Part shown: one piece after another, positions 20,304 to 32,654 of the stretch | Layout: every line of letters begins with the position of its first letter | How positions within the stretch are numbered: the stretch's first letter is position 1 | Assembly (NCBI GenBank): GCA_963580455.1 | Contig: OY756966.1 | Span: forward strand, 21,083,001-21,147,000 | Direction of reading: 5' to 3' | Source: Euonymus europaeus | Lineage: Eukaryota > Streptophyta > Magnoliopsida > Celastrales > Celastraceae | Length of the DNA stretch: 64,000 nucleotides | Made by a program: the position numbers and the translations under genes | Notes under the pieces: generated by a model | Seen by the model: the letters and a program-made list of their open reading frames with translations, nothing else | What the model was told of the DNA's origin: nothing | Database searches by the model: none

Positions 20304-21895
20304 TAGGGATGGCATCGGATCGGATTTGGATCGGATTTCTCAAAATCCATATCCGATCCTAAATAAAAATTATGTATCCATATCCATATCCATATACTGC
20401 GGATAAAAAAAATCTAAATCCATATCCTATCCATCGGATTTCGGATTTTCTCCACAGATTTCGGATTTATCCATTCGACACGTATTTTGCTAATCTATGA
20501 CAACAATTAAAATTTCATGATTCATGAATCTAGGAACATAAATTAAAGTTTAAAGTACAAATACTATCAAAAATCATCCAGCAACATAGAAAATTCTCTA
20601 GAATCAAAGTCTAAACTCTTAATTATATAAAATATTACAAATCAAAATATTTGCATCAGCTGATAAATTCAAAATGAATATCATCTTCAATCATTTGTCA
20701 CATGTAATCTCGGATCCTACAATTATCAAAAACATCAAGTCAACAACTTAATATTTGAATACTTAAATTGCAATATGAATTAAAATTTATTAGTTATAAA
20801 AATTAATACCTTCATCAAACACATGAATATCCTCTTCATAAATTGGTGCATAACCATATGAAACAAGCAAGTCATCTCCACCTAGAAAAAATATATAAAA
20901 AGCAAACTAAGATTAACATTTTTCGAATATTATAAATTCTTAATAAATGAGAAATAAATAATCAATATAATAAATTTACCATCACATTTTTTCTCTTCAC
21001 TCCATAACCAACTTTGAGCACACATCAATGCCTCTATCATCTTTGGATGAAGTCGATTACGATGAGGGCTCACTAATCTCCCACTGGAACTGAATGCAGA
21101 CTCTGAAGCAACAGTAGATACAGGAATCGCTAATATATCTCTTGCAATATTTTGCAAGATAGGATACCTTACCCCATTCAACTTTCACCATAGTAAAATA
21201 TCAAACTGAGAATTATCAGGCAAAATATCTTCCTCCAAGTAGTGGTGTTGAGGGATTAGTGTTTGCAATGTTAGCATGTTACGTTAGGGTTTACAAATTA
21301 CAATTAGGACTAGATCTGTAGTTTTTAATGTTATTGTTAGATTTAGAGTTTACAAATTACAATGTCGGGACTTGGAGTTTACAAATTACAATGTTGGGAC
21401 TTGAGGTTTACATTATTGTGTTTTTACTTTTTAGTATTAATTACTAACTTTACTAATTAGAGTTTTACAAATATTAGTAAATTGAATATTTGAATTAGTA
21501 GTATGAGAACATATCACATTACATAGTGTTATTAAAAATTACAATTAATTCATATTACAAAAAAAAACATATGTTGACAATTATAATGTATATAAATATA
21601 TTAATGATATTAATTGTCAATTACATAATTGCATATGAACTATATATATATATATATATATCTGTGTGTGTCGGGTAGAATCGGATCGGATATAATCGGA
21701 TCGGATCGGATATCCGCACGTTCGGGTCGGATCGGATACGGATTTCGGATTGGATATGCCTAAATCCATATCCATTCAAAAAATTCGGATTTTATCCATA
21801 TCCATATCCATTATCCAGTCAACGGATTTTTCTACTGTTTGACCGGATCGGATCGGATCGGAAATCCACGGATACGGACTCATTTGCCATCTCTA
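20304..21895. mobile_element. Small hAT element with 8-bp target-site duplication
   Basis: The ends TAGGGATGGCA and, in reverse complement, TAGAGATGGCA form a hAT-type terminal repeat. The flanks are TATGTATG at 20296-20303 and 21896-21903, the 8 bp expected of hAT, though they lie in a TATG-rich tract. Both subterminal zones (20315-20470, 21665-21890) are packed with GGATCGGAT and CCATATCCATATCC motifs, as in elements where these are transposase binding sites. A decayed transposase end lies inside. Confidence 0.8.
20985..21240 (-). pseudogene. hAT transposase C-terminal dimerisation domain fragment
   Basis: The minus strand reads YLEEDILPDN, then FDILLW-stop-K, then GVRYPILQNIARDILAIPVS and TVASESAFSSSGRLVSPHRN with MIEALMCAQSWL. 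This is the hAT family C-terminal dimerisation region, here with a stop in the conserved WWK. Only about 80 residues of a protein normally 600-700 long remain. The IPVSTVASESAFS--GR form is typical of Ac/RICESLEEPER-type hAT proteins, distinct from the DUF659 type next door. Confidence 0.85.
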
Positions 21896-22139
21896 TATGT
21901 ATGTATGTATTCCAATATAGTTATATGTGTAAAAACACAATATAAATGATAATATATCCAATCAATCAAGTTCAAAAAAATCATAAAACAAATGTTAAAG
22001 TTAAAATACATCATCCAAGCTCAAATAAAATCATGTCATCATAATCCTAAATCCATTCAAATCTAATAGTACACACATAAATTACAAACAAAAGGAGCAT
22101 TAGTGCATAACATATCAATATATCATCCAAATTCAAGTT

Positions 22140-23800
22140 TAAGGCTTCAAACATTATTCTCAACAATATCATTGTCCTCATCCACTAGAGGCACATCTTC
22201 TTCTTCATCAATCTCAAAGTCAAGTCCATCACTTCTTCGGATAACTCCTCCGACACAAACTCTTCCACATCAATCTCTCTTATATTCTTAGTGCTTCTCC
22301 TAGGTTGAAGCATTTCATCCGCTTCCACTGTTTGATCAAGTACCTCTCATGTTGCTCCAATCATAGGATCAACATCACTCTCGTCATCAAGACCATCAAC
22401 CAACCAATGTTGAGCTTTAGTACAATCATCTACTTGAATGAATCTTTATCATTACTGACTCTTTTCTTCTTGTAGATAAGTTTTGCATTGAATTGAACAT
22501 ACACCAAGTTGTTCAATCTTTTCGAGTCAAGTCTATTTCTCTTTTTACTACGCACATACAAGATAATGAGGTTGACAATTAGATGAAAAAAAACAAAAAA
22601 AAAATCATATAAAAATTGCTTAACCCTTCTAACGTACTCCAATTCTTCTCATAACCCGATGAACTTGTGATCAATGAGAGAATCCTAATTGCCATCTTCT
22701 TCAAGTTTGGTATACTACCACCATAATTACTCCACCACCCAGCTAACATTCATTATGATAAAAAAAACGTTAATCAATTCTCATTTATGAACTATGAAGA
22801 AGAAATGATCTAGGAGTTTAGGAGTTAGGACTTACTGGGATTGAACACATTGACACCCTTACTTTCATAAGCATTAGTGGCAAGTTTTTTTCCAAATATT
22901 CCATCGAATTTCTTATACTTGATCAATTCATTATCAGACACTATCGCTTGAGTGGTCAAATCATCGGGAAAGAACTTCTCTTTACAATCGATAAATGCTT
23001 CTATAATAGTTGCATTTTCTCGTATATCCACCATATTCTTTGCAAAATAGTACAGATTAAGCATGTAACTCGCCAAGTGCAAAAAGTAATCATGTATTCC
23101 TTTGGATCTACTCTCAATTATGTCAAGTATCAGTTTATAATTTCTTTCAACCCCACTACATACTTCTTCCTTGATCTCTCTTATCACAGCTTCAAGTTCT
23201 GTATACAACCATGGCATAGATGGTCTATCACTATGTACAAGCCGAAGTGTTTCACCAATGGACGTAAAAGAAGTAAACATGAGTTCATAACTTCCAAAAA
23301 GAGATGCTAATAACTATCACATATGCCACTTTTCACTTTGCACTCTTAGAATGTGAATTCTGGGCCTATTCTTCAGAAGTAAACATAAGTTGTAGTTGTT
23401 CATTTTTCTCCACCAAGCTTTGCAAACAAAGATAATTAGTAGCAAAGTGTGTCACACCCGGCCGTACTATGTCATGCTTCTTTGTCATTTTTCTCATGAT
23501 GCTTAGGGTTGAATGATGAGCATATATGAATATGGTTAATGCCATTGCCTTATCAATTGCATTCTTGAACCTTGGAAGTTTACAAATTGCCTCAAGCATA
23601 AGATTCACCATATGTGTGGCACAAAAGGTCCAAAACACATTGGGTCTTTTGATTCCCATCAAACTTGTAGTTGCATGTTATTAGAAGCGTTATCTGTCAC
23701 AATTTGCACCACTTTTTTGGTCCAACATTTTCAATACATTTGTCGACATAGTCAAATATGTAGGTTCTCGTATGGAATACATTTGAATCCTCCCTTGAGG
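22140..23800 (-). pseudogene. DUF659-type hAT transposase pseudogene
   Basis: On the minus strand from about 23800: the DUF659 end with VVQIVTDNASNN near 23700 (catalytic-domain strand), then VFWTFCATHMVNLMLEAICK, then LTIFIYAHHSTLSIMRK and RPGVTHFATNYLCLQSL near 23450. A second block (23280-22825) reads RLVHSDRPSMPWLYTELEAV, then KLILDIIESR, then LHLASYMLNLYYFAKN. A third block around 22740-22430 holds the C-terminal part (NLVYVQFNAKL) and an acidic tail. Stops, frameshifts and two intron-like gaps separate the blocks. The N-terminal BED zinc finger was not found. Confidence 0.8.
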
Positions 23801-23806
23801 AAATGA

Positions 23807-24529
23807 AAGAGATTCATTCACTATATTGAATGCTCATTCATCAAAGTTCATAATGCTCATTCTTTTATGAAGAAGGTTTTAGAGAAATTTTAGGAGATAG
23901 ATTTTATGTGAATTTTGACCTAGAAATATATATATATATATCAAAATTGTTTTGTTAGATTGAACAATGTAATTAGGTTGTTTGATAATGTAATTACTTG
24001 TTATTTAATATAATTGTGCTTCATTTCGATATAATTGTAACCCATTATTGATGTGTGCTTAATTTCTATTGGGCATAACTATGGAGCTTTCTCATTTACA
24101 TATATGATCTCTAAAGTGATGCATGAATATCTCAACAACATTCGCAGTGGTATATTGGGTTTCCATATTTGTGAAAAATCATCTATGGGTCAAGATGTCT
24201 AAGATGAGTCGAAGTGAGAGTACGAATACATTTTTCAAAGGTTATGTTAACTTAAAGATATCTTTAAAACAATTTCTCTAGTAATATGACAATGCATTAA
24301 GGAGAAAAGTGGAGAAGAAGAGTGAGGCTAACATTGAACCTTCAAACAAGCAAATCTTTGCTCAGCGTTCTATGATAAGAACAAATGTCAATTTTCTCTC
24401 CCGAAACCCTAAGAGATCTTTCCTTTCCCTCAGTTTGTTTCTCCCTATCTCTAACAACCACAGAATTGTTCTCCCCCTGCCCCTACCCCCGCCTCACACA
24501 CACAAAAATGGTGTGGTTGGGTAATATCA
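23807..24529. other. No gene seen
   Basis: AT-rich with a (TA)n run near 23928-23942 and a C-rich stretch at 24470-24510. The 71-codon frame at 24309-24524 is low-complexity and not convincing. Confidence 0.5.
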
Positions 24530-26500
24530 TGTCTCGAATGAAATAAAAAATGATATGATGATGAAAAGAAAAAGAAAATTAAGAAATTAAATTTCAAATA
24601 GATTGTGTATATATATATATAAGCTACATATATATATATATATGTTCAAAAGTCAATGAGGTCTTTAAAAAAAACATAAGAATAAATTAAAGAAACACTT
24701 TTACTCACGCCTTCACAATCTTTCTTTCACTTTGTTGTGTTCCTCGCATCTCTCTCAAACATACACACACCTGCACACATAACTTGGTTTTTTCAGTGAC
24801 ATTTGGGCCATATTTCTAATTGGCAAGAAATGTTTTTAGATGGGTATCTTCATTTGCTACAAAAAGAAGAAAGGATTGAAGTAAAATTTTGATTATAGGG
24901 TTTGTGGGTTGAATGACTTTAGGGGATTTTGATTTCAATGAATAATTTCTAGTTCACTAACTTAAATTAGGATTAAATTGAGTTATATTGTTAAGTTTGA
25001 GGGTGGGTTTTGAACTCAATCAAGTGTAGAGTTGATTTTTAGTATGATTTTGTCAAACACAAGTGATGAAGATTTTTGTAGCCTATAATTGTTCAAATTG
25101 AGATTAGGTTGGCATAGAAAAATACTAAACGATGGGAGTATGATATTTAATGTTGATTAGTATTGTGGAATGTGAATTTTTTGAGAAAATGGTAGAAAGT
25201 AGAATATGAAGTTTTGAGATGTTAGCGAATTAGCGGATTCATGTGTGTATTCATAGAAACTAAATGGGATTTATCTTATTAAATAGGTTAGTGAATTCAC
25301 CTGAAGTGTACGTCGTGTTCGAGATAGGAATTGTGACTTCGCTTCAAGGTAGGAATTTTTCTCGTTCTTTCTCAAACTCTCAATTTTCCATAAATTGCCT
25401 TGATAACCATGAATCTTGAAACTTCCATTGTTATTCAATTTATTAAGTTTATTGGGCTACTCTTTGATTGTTTCCAAAGAGAGTCGAAATTCCGATTATA
25501 ATTTTTGCATGGTCATTCTTTCAATTGAGTGTATATGTTTATATGCATTTGTCCCTTGAATGTGTCAAGCTTGATTGACATGTAAATAATCTACATGAAA
25601 ATGTGACATGGGTGAGTAATATATTTTGTGTAAATTTGCATGGTTAGTGGTATAGTGGATCCACGCTAGGAGTTCGTGGATAGGTGATTGTTATAGTTTT
25701 GGATGTATGAATGGTCGCTAGTGGTTTTGATTATTGCCTCTAGTGATGTGTATTGATCTTTCTGTTGTTTTTACCAGTTGGTTTTGGGATTTTGGCTTTG
25801 ATAAATTCTAAAGATTGATTTATAGGCGTGACTTATTGACTTTTTGTTGCATAATGAGTTCACGGCCTGGCAGCCGATCATTGGAGGTGAGTTTGGAGGT
25901 TTTCTTGAATTGATCAAATGTATATTTTCATTACATGTTGTTGCATTACTTTTCTTCGAACTTTTGCCATTATTATTATTATCATACTCTATATCTTCTT
26001 ATTTATCCCTTTTGGGCATTTGGCTCATTCTCTATTTTTTATTCTTTTATGCAATTCGACTACCAATGTTGGTCTTGTAGATCAGTAGGAGGAGCCGTGA
26101 CTGGAGTGACCTGGCTTAAGAGATTTTAGTATTTTGTGATTTATTACTTGTTCTTTATTTCATATTATTTTTTAGTGTGTTATCGACTTGATGATTAATA
26201 TTGGAATTTATGTTATATGGTTATTTGGGATGGGTGGGGAGGGGATTCTGTGTGATCGGGACTCCTGTGTCGGATGTTATTTATGTGTTTGTGGGACCCT
26301 GAGGGTCTTTGATCTATGTATGTGTAGATTAGAGCTGATTCTAGGATTTTAATTGGATGTTGGACTATTATTATGCGTGCAGGGTGGCACCCTTTAATTT
26401 ACAGGGAGATGTTGTCCAATTTTTGTTTGATGAGAAAGTTATACCCTAAATGGTTAATTTTGCCTATTTTTCTCATGCTCCTCAGATTGGGCGCATGACA
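24530..26500 (+). repeat. Long 5' LTR of a chromovirus-like gypsy element
   Basis: It starts TGTCTCGAATG and ends GCGCATGACA (TGTC/GACA ends), about 1.97 kb, and is followed two bases later by a tRNA-Met-like primer site. Length, ends and primer fit Tekay/Del-type chromoviruses. No 3' LTR is in the window, so the left border rests on the inverted TGTC/GACA ends. Confidence 0.6.
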
Positions 26501-26502
26501 AT

Positions 26503-26520
26503 TTGTTATCAGAGCTAGGT
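26503..26520 (+). promoter_or_regulatory. Primer binding site (tRNA-Met type)
   Basis: TTGTTATCAGAGCTAGGTT differs from the usual TGGTATCAGAGC by one base and continues with the AGGTT seen after this site in many plant gypsy elements. Confidence 0.75.
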
Positions 26521-26899
26521 TAGTATGTGTTATGTACTTAGGATTATGGATATTGTGCCTTCTGGCCACATCATGAGCCCTAGCTAATCTAGTATGTGTT
26601 TTTATTTCGTAAATCCTCTCATAGCTTATGTCGCTAAGTTTGTGCTTGTTATGTGTGTGACATAAATGTACACACGTAGGGACCTTGTACAAATCGATCT
26701 TGTGGTAGGGATGCAATGGAGTATGAGGGTTAGGGGATGCATAATTATTCGAGAGATAGCAGGGATCAAAACTAATACATAATCCAATAGTAGGAGATAC
26801 ATCTAATCTTAGAGTGGAAGAGATTTCGAGGATCTATCGATATGTAACCTGAGATGAACACTATGAGAGTTTTGATTAGGGTAGTTGACATGAGAAAAG

Positions 26900-27545
26900 G
26901 TTTAGTTAGAGAACAGAGACTAGAGGGCATGTCGGATATCAACGGGGTGGTGATCCTAGTGCAAATAAGGATAGGCACTGAGAGGCAGAGACTATACCTA
27001 TTGCTCCATAGGTATGTCCTTCTATTCGTCTGATAGCACCAATTGCACCAATTTCAGAGGTGTAGCCATAGATGGTGAGGGATGTGATAGAGATGGTGAA
27101 GGTTGTCACATAGTTAGTACATGCACGGGCTACTCACACACAAGAGATTCGTAGTGAGGGCCAAACATCAGAGACCCATGGGAATGATACAACTACGAGG
27201 CAGACTAAAAGGGAGTTGGTTGAGCTGATCAATTGCGAAAGACCAGAACTCCTAGTTTTAAGGGTGATAAAGATGCAATACGAGCACATGAGTGGCTGTG
27301 ACAAATGTCCCTCGAGTTGGATACATTTAATATACTTGATGGTAGGCGAGTGTTGAGAGTCCCCTATTTCTTGGAAGGTGTGGCATATGGCTAGTGGGAT
27401 TCTCTAGGTGGGAGGAAGACTCTCACATGGACATATTTCAATGACCTTTGCATGCAATAGTTAGTTCCCTTGTCTTTTCGTTCGAAAAAGGCAAGAGAAT
27501 TTTTAGAGTTAGTGCAGACCTCTGACATGCTACTCATTCACCAAA
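26900..27545 (+). pseudogene. Gag remnant of the chromovirus-like element
   Basis: A broken frame gives RAHEWL-stop-QM, LDTFNILDGRRV, VPYFLEGVAYG-stop-WDS, then WTYFNDLCM and KKAREFLELVQTSDM, following the retrotransposon gag pattern A--WL ... A--WW ... W--F---F ... K--EF--L-Q. Several stops. Sequence similarity ends near 27545; no protease or RT follows, so the element is truncated. Confidence 0.6.
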
Positions 27546-28235
27546 CAACAATTTTAGCTATAATTTCAAACCTAGTCAAACAATTTCGTAGACCATTTTG
27601 AAATTTTCCGAAAAGGAGCAGCCTTTTAACATACAAAAATACCAAATAGCCAGCCTAAAATTTTGTTTATGTATATATATTCAGTGACCTCTTATGATTT
27701 TTGTTTATTGCTTTTGTTAATCGGTTATTAATAGAAAAATATTTATTGGCTATTAATTATTATCACTTGACACATACCATATGCTATGTAGTGGTGATGC
27801 TACCCAGAAAACGTGTTTCCACTATTATTCTTTTCTTTCCTTTTCATTTTTCGGTCTAAAACAAAGGGCAGTTTGTATATAAAAATACAAATGTAATATG
27901 AATATGTAAATATTTTAATTTTAATTAAAAATAGTTATTAGTGTTTTCATATTGATCTTTAGTGTTAAATTTATGCATTAATCATGAATTATAATTAATT
28001 TAATCAAATGAAATAAAAATATCCTAACACATAAATTGTCATCAGTAAAAAAAATCAACCAAACAGTTATATTATTTGAACCAGCATATATCCTATCCTA
28101 TCAACATACATACATACATATATATAACTGTGTGTGTGTGTGGTAGCATATATGCTACCAACCATGACTTATATAGACAATGGAGGTATCATTACTTTAT
28201 TTTTTTGAGTTACATATATTGATAGTATATTATAT
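27546..28235. other. AT-rich intergenic DNA with microsatellite and palindrome
   Basis: No gene. A (CATA)n-(TA)n-(GT)n tract at 28103-28140 leads straight into a perfect 20-bp palindrome at 28141-28160 (TGGTAGCATA and its mirror complement). ACGTA at 28236-28240 is the target duplication of gypsy C. Confidence 0.6.
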
Positions 28236-28240
28236 ACGTA

Positions 28241-28663
28241 TGTGGAATAAATCATACAGCTACCTCCAGTATCCAGACAAGAACTATACTCCGTATCTGA
28301 TGGAAAGCTTCAATTTGCATATCCAAAAGACATGCAGTTAATAGGTCTTATCCAGAGGGGTTATCTGGAAGAAGTAACAACTACTAAAAGAAAGTTACAA
28401 CCGCCAAGAGCAGTTATTACGGGAGTTACAAGAAAAGGTTAACCTCTCAATCCTATAAAGCCTAGTAAATCCGTATTTGTAAGATGGATGATTCTTGAGT
28501 ACTTAATAATATATCAGATATCCGTGGACGTAGGCAAGTTGCCAAACCACGTACATTCTTGTGTTCATTCCTTAAACAATTTTCTTTCCTTAAGCAATTC
28601 ATCCTTGAGCAACTTTACATCATTAAGCATAAAATTACATTCGGTGCAAATACAGCATTGACA
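28241..28663 (+). repeat. 5' LTR of gypsy C
   Basis: 423 bp starting TGTGGAATAAATC and ending CATTGACA. A TATA box, CCTATAAAGCC, lies at 28452-28462, a suitable place for the element's transcript start. Confidence 0.93.
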
Positions 28664-28664
28664 A

Positions 28665-30255
28665 TTGGCGCCGTCTGTGGAAAACGAAGCGTTTCAATAT
28701 CTAGTCATGTTACAAATTCTGAAAAAGGTAAGGCGAGAAGCTTTTATACACTCAGAAGAATATAGGGTTCAAGAACAAATTTCCAATGAAACGGAATTGG
28801 AAGAAGCCCTCCTCAAAGTGGAGGAAGACTTACAAGAAAGACAAGAACATACCCAAACCCTAAGGGAGAGGCTTCAGGTCATAAGGAGGAAAGGCAAGCG
28901 TCTGGCAAGTGAAATCCAGAGCGTAGTACTGAATGCAAAGGATACAAACCCGAAGCATGTACGAGAGCATGAAAGTGAAAGCACTTGGAGGTCACATCGG
29001 GAAAGAGGACTAGCCAATGAGAAGAGGAGGCATACACCATCCCCAAGGGAGGAGAGGAAGAAGTACTCCCAGGAAGAAGTACTAGGTGTTGGAGCTCTTC
29101 CCTAAGGGTTAGAACAAATAAAGAGACTAGGGAGATCTTATGGGGCGCTAAGAAGAAAGCAGAACAAAGCCTTAGGAAATTGACTTCCACACCTTTAGTG
29201 CGGGCCTTGCAAGTGGAAGACCCACCAAACAAGTTCTCACCCCCGACATTCATAATCTATGATGGAAAGACTGATTATGTAGCGCACATTTAAGCTTACA
29301 CCCACAAGATGGCGTTGTGGGCAAGATATGATGGACTTATGTGTAAGATGTTTCCATCAAGCTTAGGGACGATAGCCATGAAGTGGTTCCATCAGCTCCC
29401 GGAGAATTCAATTTCATCTTGGAAGAATCTTGCATGAATTTTCGTTGAAAGATTCATAGCCAATAGTCGAGATCCAGCAACCTTGGTTATGCTGTTTGCT
29501 TTACACCTAAGAAATTCAGAATCACTTCGAGAGTATGCGGCTAGGTATTTGGATACCTACGCAGATATCGAGACTGTGATGAAAAAACTACAGTGGCTAC
29601 TTTTTGGATTGGACTCCCTCGGGAGCATAAGTTGCAAGAGTCTGAAGATGGCCTCTCCAAAGAGTATGGCTGCCCTCTAGGATAGGATTAAACAATATGT
29701 CAAGTTGGAATAAGACAAGCAAGGGGATCGACAGCTTGCCCCCAAGAGAAGACCTAGAAGAAAGAACATAAGAAGTTTGAAAAGAAGAGTGGGAGAGAGA
29801 AGGATTCAAAGATGAGTCCAAAGCCTAGTTCATATGGAGCGGTGAAAATAATATTCAAGGACCCAATCTTCCGTATTTTGCCCCAAATTGCAGACAAACC
29901 GTTCTTTCGGCGTCCAAATAAAATTTCACGAGATCCGTCTATACGAAACCAATCTAAGTGGTGTTCCTATCACAGGGACAAAGGTCACAGGACGGAAAAC
30001 TGCAGGGAATTCAAACGACATCTGGAAGGCCGAACCCCGAACAAAAGAACAAGGAGAACCTTCTCACTATATAGTCAATCTCATCAACGCATTGGTGCCA
30101 AATGCTCAACTCAATGATGAAATGAGGTTGGCAGAGTATAGGAGGTCTCGACACCAGCAAGAGGTAATGCAAATGGACTTTAATCCTAATTTGGGAACTA
30201 AGAGGCCAAGGGAGGCAACCACGATAGCTTTTACTAATGAAGATGTAATGGCGTA
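28665..30255 (+). pseudogene. Gag of gypsy C
   Basis: An N-terminal charged, coiled-coil-like region (about 28760-28920, EEALLKVEEDLQERQEHTQT) is followed by the capsid region: DPPNKFSPPTFIIYDGKTDY, then LMCKMFPSSLGTIAMKWFHQ, LP, then SLREYAARYLDTYADIE, and finally the nucleocapsid knuckle KWCSYHRDKGHRTENC near 29960-30005. The knuckle is C-x2-H-x4-H-x4-C, not the usual CCHC. Stops near 29105, 29293, 29437 and 29680 and one or more frame changes break it. The open frame runs through the primer site itself. Confidence 0.85.
28666..28680 (+). promoter_or_regulatory. Primer binding site of gypsy C
   Basis: TGGCGCCGTCTGTGG, two bases after the LTR. The same 15 bases occupy the matching position in element D, so both prime from the same tRNA. 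I did not assign the tRNA with certainty. Confidence 0.8.
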
Positions 30256-31690
30256 ATTTTTCCACATAATGATGCTCTGATTATCACTCTGCAAATAGGA
30301 GTGGCGACAGTAAAGCAAATGATGGTAGACCAAGGAAGCTCTGCAAAGATCATGTACTATTCACTCTTCCAGAAGTTAGGGAAGACTCATACAGATCTAA
30401 TTCTTATCCCAACACATCTGGTAGGGCTCAATGCAACCCCCGTTTGGCCCCTATGAAGGATAAAAATACCGGTAACGGTAGATCCTAAGACTGTTGAAGT
30501 GGATTTCTTGGTTATCGATCTACCTCCTCGTACCATGAAATGCTTAAATTCCCTTACGGGGAGAAAGTGGTTGAAATAAGAGAAGATCGGGCTACTTCAA
30601 AGGAATGTTTCATGGCGAAAGTGAAACCGACAGGAAGAATAATGATGATGGAGGAGGAAGCTCCAGTCCTCAAAGAAGTTGGGAAAGAGTCGGCCACCAA
30701 ATCGGTGGAGGATGTAGAAAAGGTGTTAATCGCACTAGAAGAGCTAGACAGATACTTTATGATAGGAACTAGCTTGACTGAACCAGAGAAAGAGTCCTTA
30801 ATTGGGATGTTGAGAAGAAATTTGGGGGTGTTTGCATGGACTCCCTATGAGATTTCAGGAGTAGATCTAGAGCTGGCAGTCCATAGATTGAATGTTAAAG
30901 AAGGTTACAAGCTGATAATTCAAAAGGGAAGGAAGTCAGCTATCCAATACACTAAAGCTGTGGTAAAAGAGGTGGAGAATTTGCTGGAGGCAAACGCCAT
31001 AAAGGAGGTTTAGTATCCTGAATAGCTCTTTAATACGATAGTAGTTCGAAAGAAATATGGCAAGTGGAGAGTCTGCGTCGACTTCACATATTTAAACCAA
31101 GCATGTCCGAAGGATTTGTTTCCACTTCAAAAAATTAATCAATTGGTCGATTCGAAATCCGAGATGGCATGAACACGCTTTTTGGATGCATATCACGGAC
31201 ATCAACAAATCCTAATACACCTGTTATATAAGGAAAAGACTTCCTTTATTACACTTAAAGGTATATTCTGCTACTAGGTAATGTTGTTTGGCTTAAAGAA
31301 TGCGGGAGCCACATTCCAGAGGAGGTGACAAAACTCTTTGGGCATCTCATTGGAAAAACAATGGAGGTTTACATAGATGATATGGTAGTAAAGAGCATAC
31401 TTCAGGAGGATCACCTAATGCATCTTCAGGAGGTATTCGATGTTTTACAAAAGAATAATCTTAAGTTGAATGCTAGCAAGTGTGCTTTTGGAGTAAGTAC
31501 GGGAAAATTCCTGAGCCATCTTGTCACTCAGCGAGGAATTGAAGCTAACCCAGCACAAATTAAGGCAATCCAGTGCTTAGAGCGGCAGATGAAGGCCAAG
31601 GAGATACAGAAGTTAACTAGGATGGCTGCGGCGTTAAATAGGTTCATTAGATCCTCAGATCGATTCGGGTATTTTTTTTCAAGCTGCTAA
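30256..31690 (+). pseudogene. Protease and reverse transcriptase of gypsy C
   Basis: The protease region reads VKQMMVDQGSSAKIMYYSLF near 30310-30370 (D-x-GSS active site). The RT follows: FAWTPYEISGVD, ENLLEANAIKEV, GKWRVCVDFTYLNQACPKD, FLDAYHGHQQI, FGLKNAGATFQR, the catalytic VYIDDMVVKS near 31367-31396, and CAFGVSTGKFL. Stops at about 30456, 31011, 31023 and 31276 and a frameshift after 31328 break it. Protease cuts the polyprotein and RT copies RNA into DNA. Confidence 0.85.
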
Positions 31691-32560
31691 AGTCTGGCAG
31701 AGCATTCCAATGGGATGAGGATTGCGAGGCAGCATTTCTTGATTTTAAGAAATACCTGCATAAGCCACAACTGTTGTTCATACCCAAGAATGGGGACATG
31801 CTTCAGTTGTACTTAGCGATATCAGATCATGCTAAAAGTGTCGTGATCCTAAGAGAGGAGCAGAAGATTCAATATCCAATTTATTACATTAGCAAGACAA
31901 TGTTGGATGTAGAGACAAGATACTCACCACTAGAAAAGCTTTTTTCGCATTAGTAATAGCTTCAAGAAAATTGAACCACTATTTCCAAGCATTTCCAGTC
32001 GAAGTAGTGATCGAATATCCATTGAAGACATTATTGGGTAAAGCAGACATATCCGGAAGAGTTGCCAAGTGGTCTGTTGAGTTGGCACAGTATGATCTAC
32101 ATTTCGTCCCGAGGACCACTATTAAAGCTCAAGTGCTAGCAGACTTTGTTGCACAATTCAGCACGGAGCAGCAACCTGAGCACTATAACCAAGCATAGAA
32201 GGTACAAATAACTCCTACGCATCCTTGGGAATTGCAGCGAGGGTCTGGTGCAGGAATTGTGCTTACGGCACCAGAAGGCGAAGTACTGGAAATGACTATA
32301 AGATTAGGGTTCCCGGCAACTAATAATGAAACAAAGTATGAAGCTTTGTTTCAAGGAGTTCAGAATGCTCTACTGCTTAGGGCAAAAGAGTTGGTGATTT
32401 ATTCAAATTCTCAGCTAGTAGTGAATGAACTAACTGGACTTTATGCCGCAAAAATGGCAACCATGGTAGCATACATAGAGAACATTAAGGAATTGCTCGG
32501 TTGACTTCAAGATTATAAGATAATTCAGATTCCGTGAGAGCATAACAAACATGCAAATGC
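31690..32560 (+). pseudogene. Dual RNase H region of gypsy C
   Basis: The first RNase H gives the stretch around IQYPIYYISKTMLDVETRYS, then KLNHYFQAFPVEVVIEYPLK, then ISGRVAKWSVELAQYDLHFV. Then comes a second, plant-type RNase H: GSGAGIVLTAPEGEVL, TNNETKYEALFQGV, YSNSQLVVNELTG. In the second domain the usual TNNEAEYEAL is TNNETKYEAL, and the D of the DSQLV motif is N (NSQLV), a lost catalytic residue. The second RNase H before integrase is the known signature of the Tat lineage. Confidence 0.8.
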
Positions 32561-32654
32561 TTTAGCTACTCTTGCCTCGGCTGACCAATTAGGGGTGAAG
32601 AGGGTTATCCAGGTACAAGTCCTGGAGCGACCAAGCATATAGTAACCATCAGAA

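Noticed and set aside
20315..21890. GGATCGGAT / CATATCC repeats as a satellite or CRISPR-like array
   Set aside because: They are irregular, confined to both subterminal zones of a hAT element and lack spacer-repeat structure.
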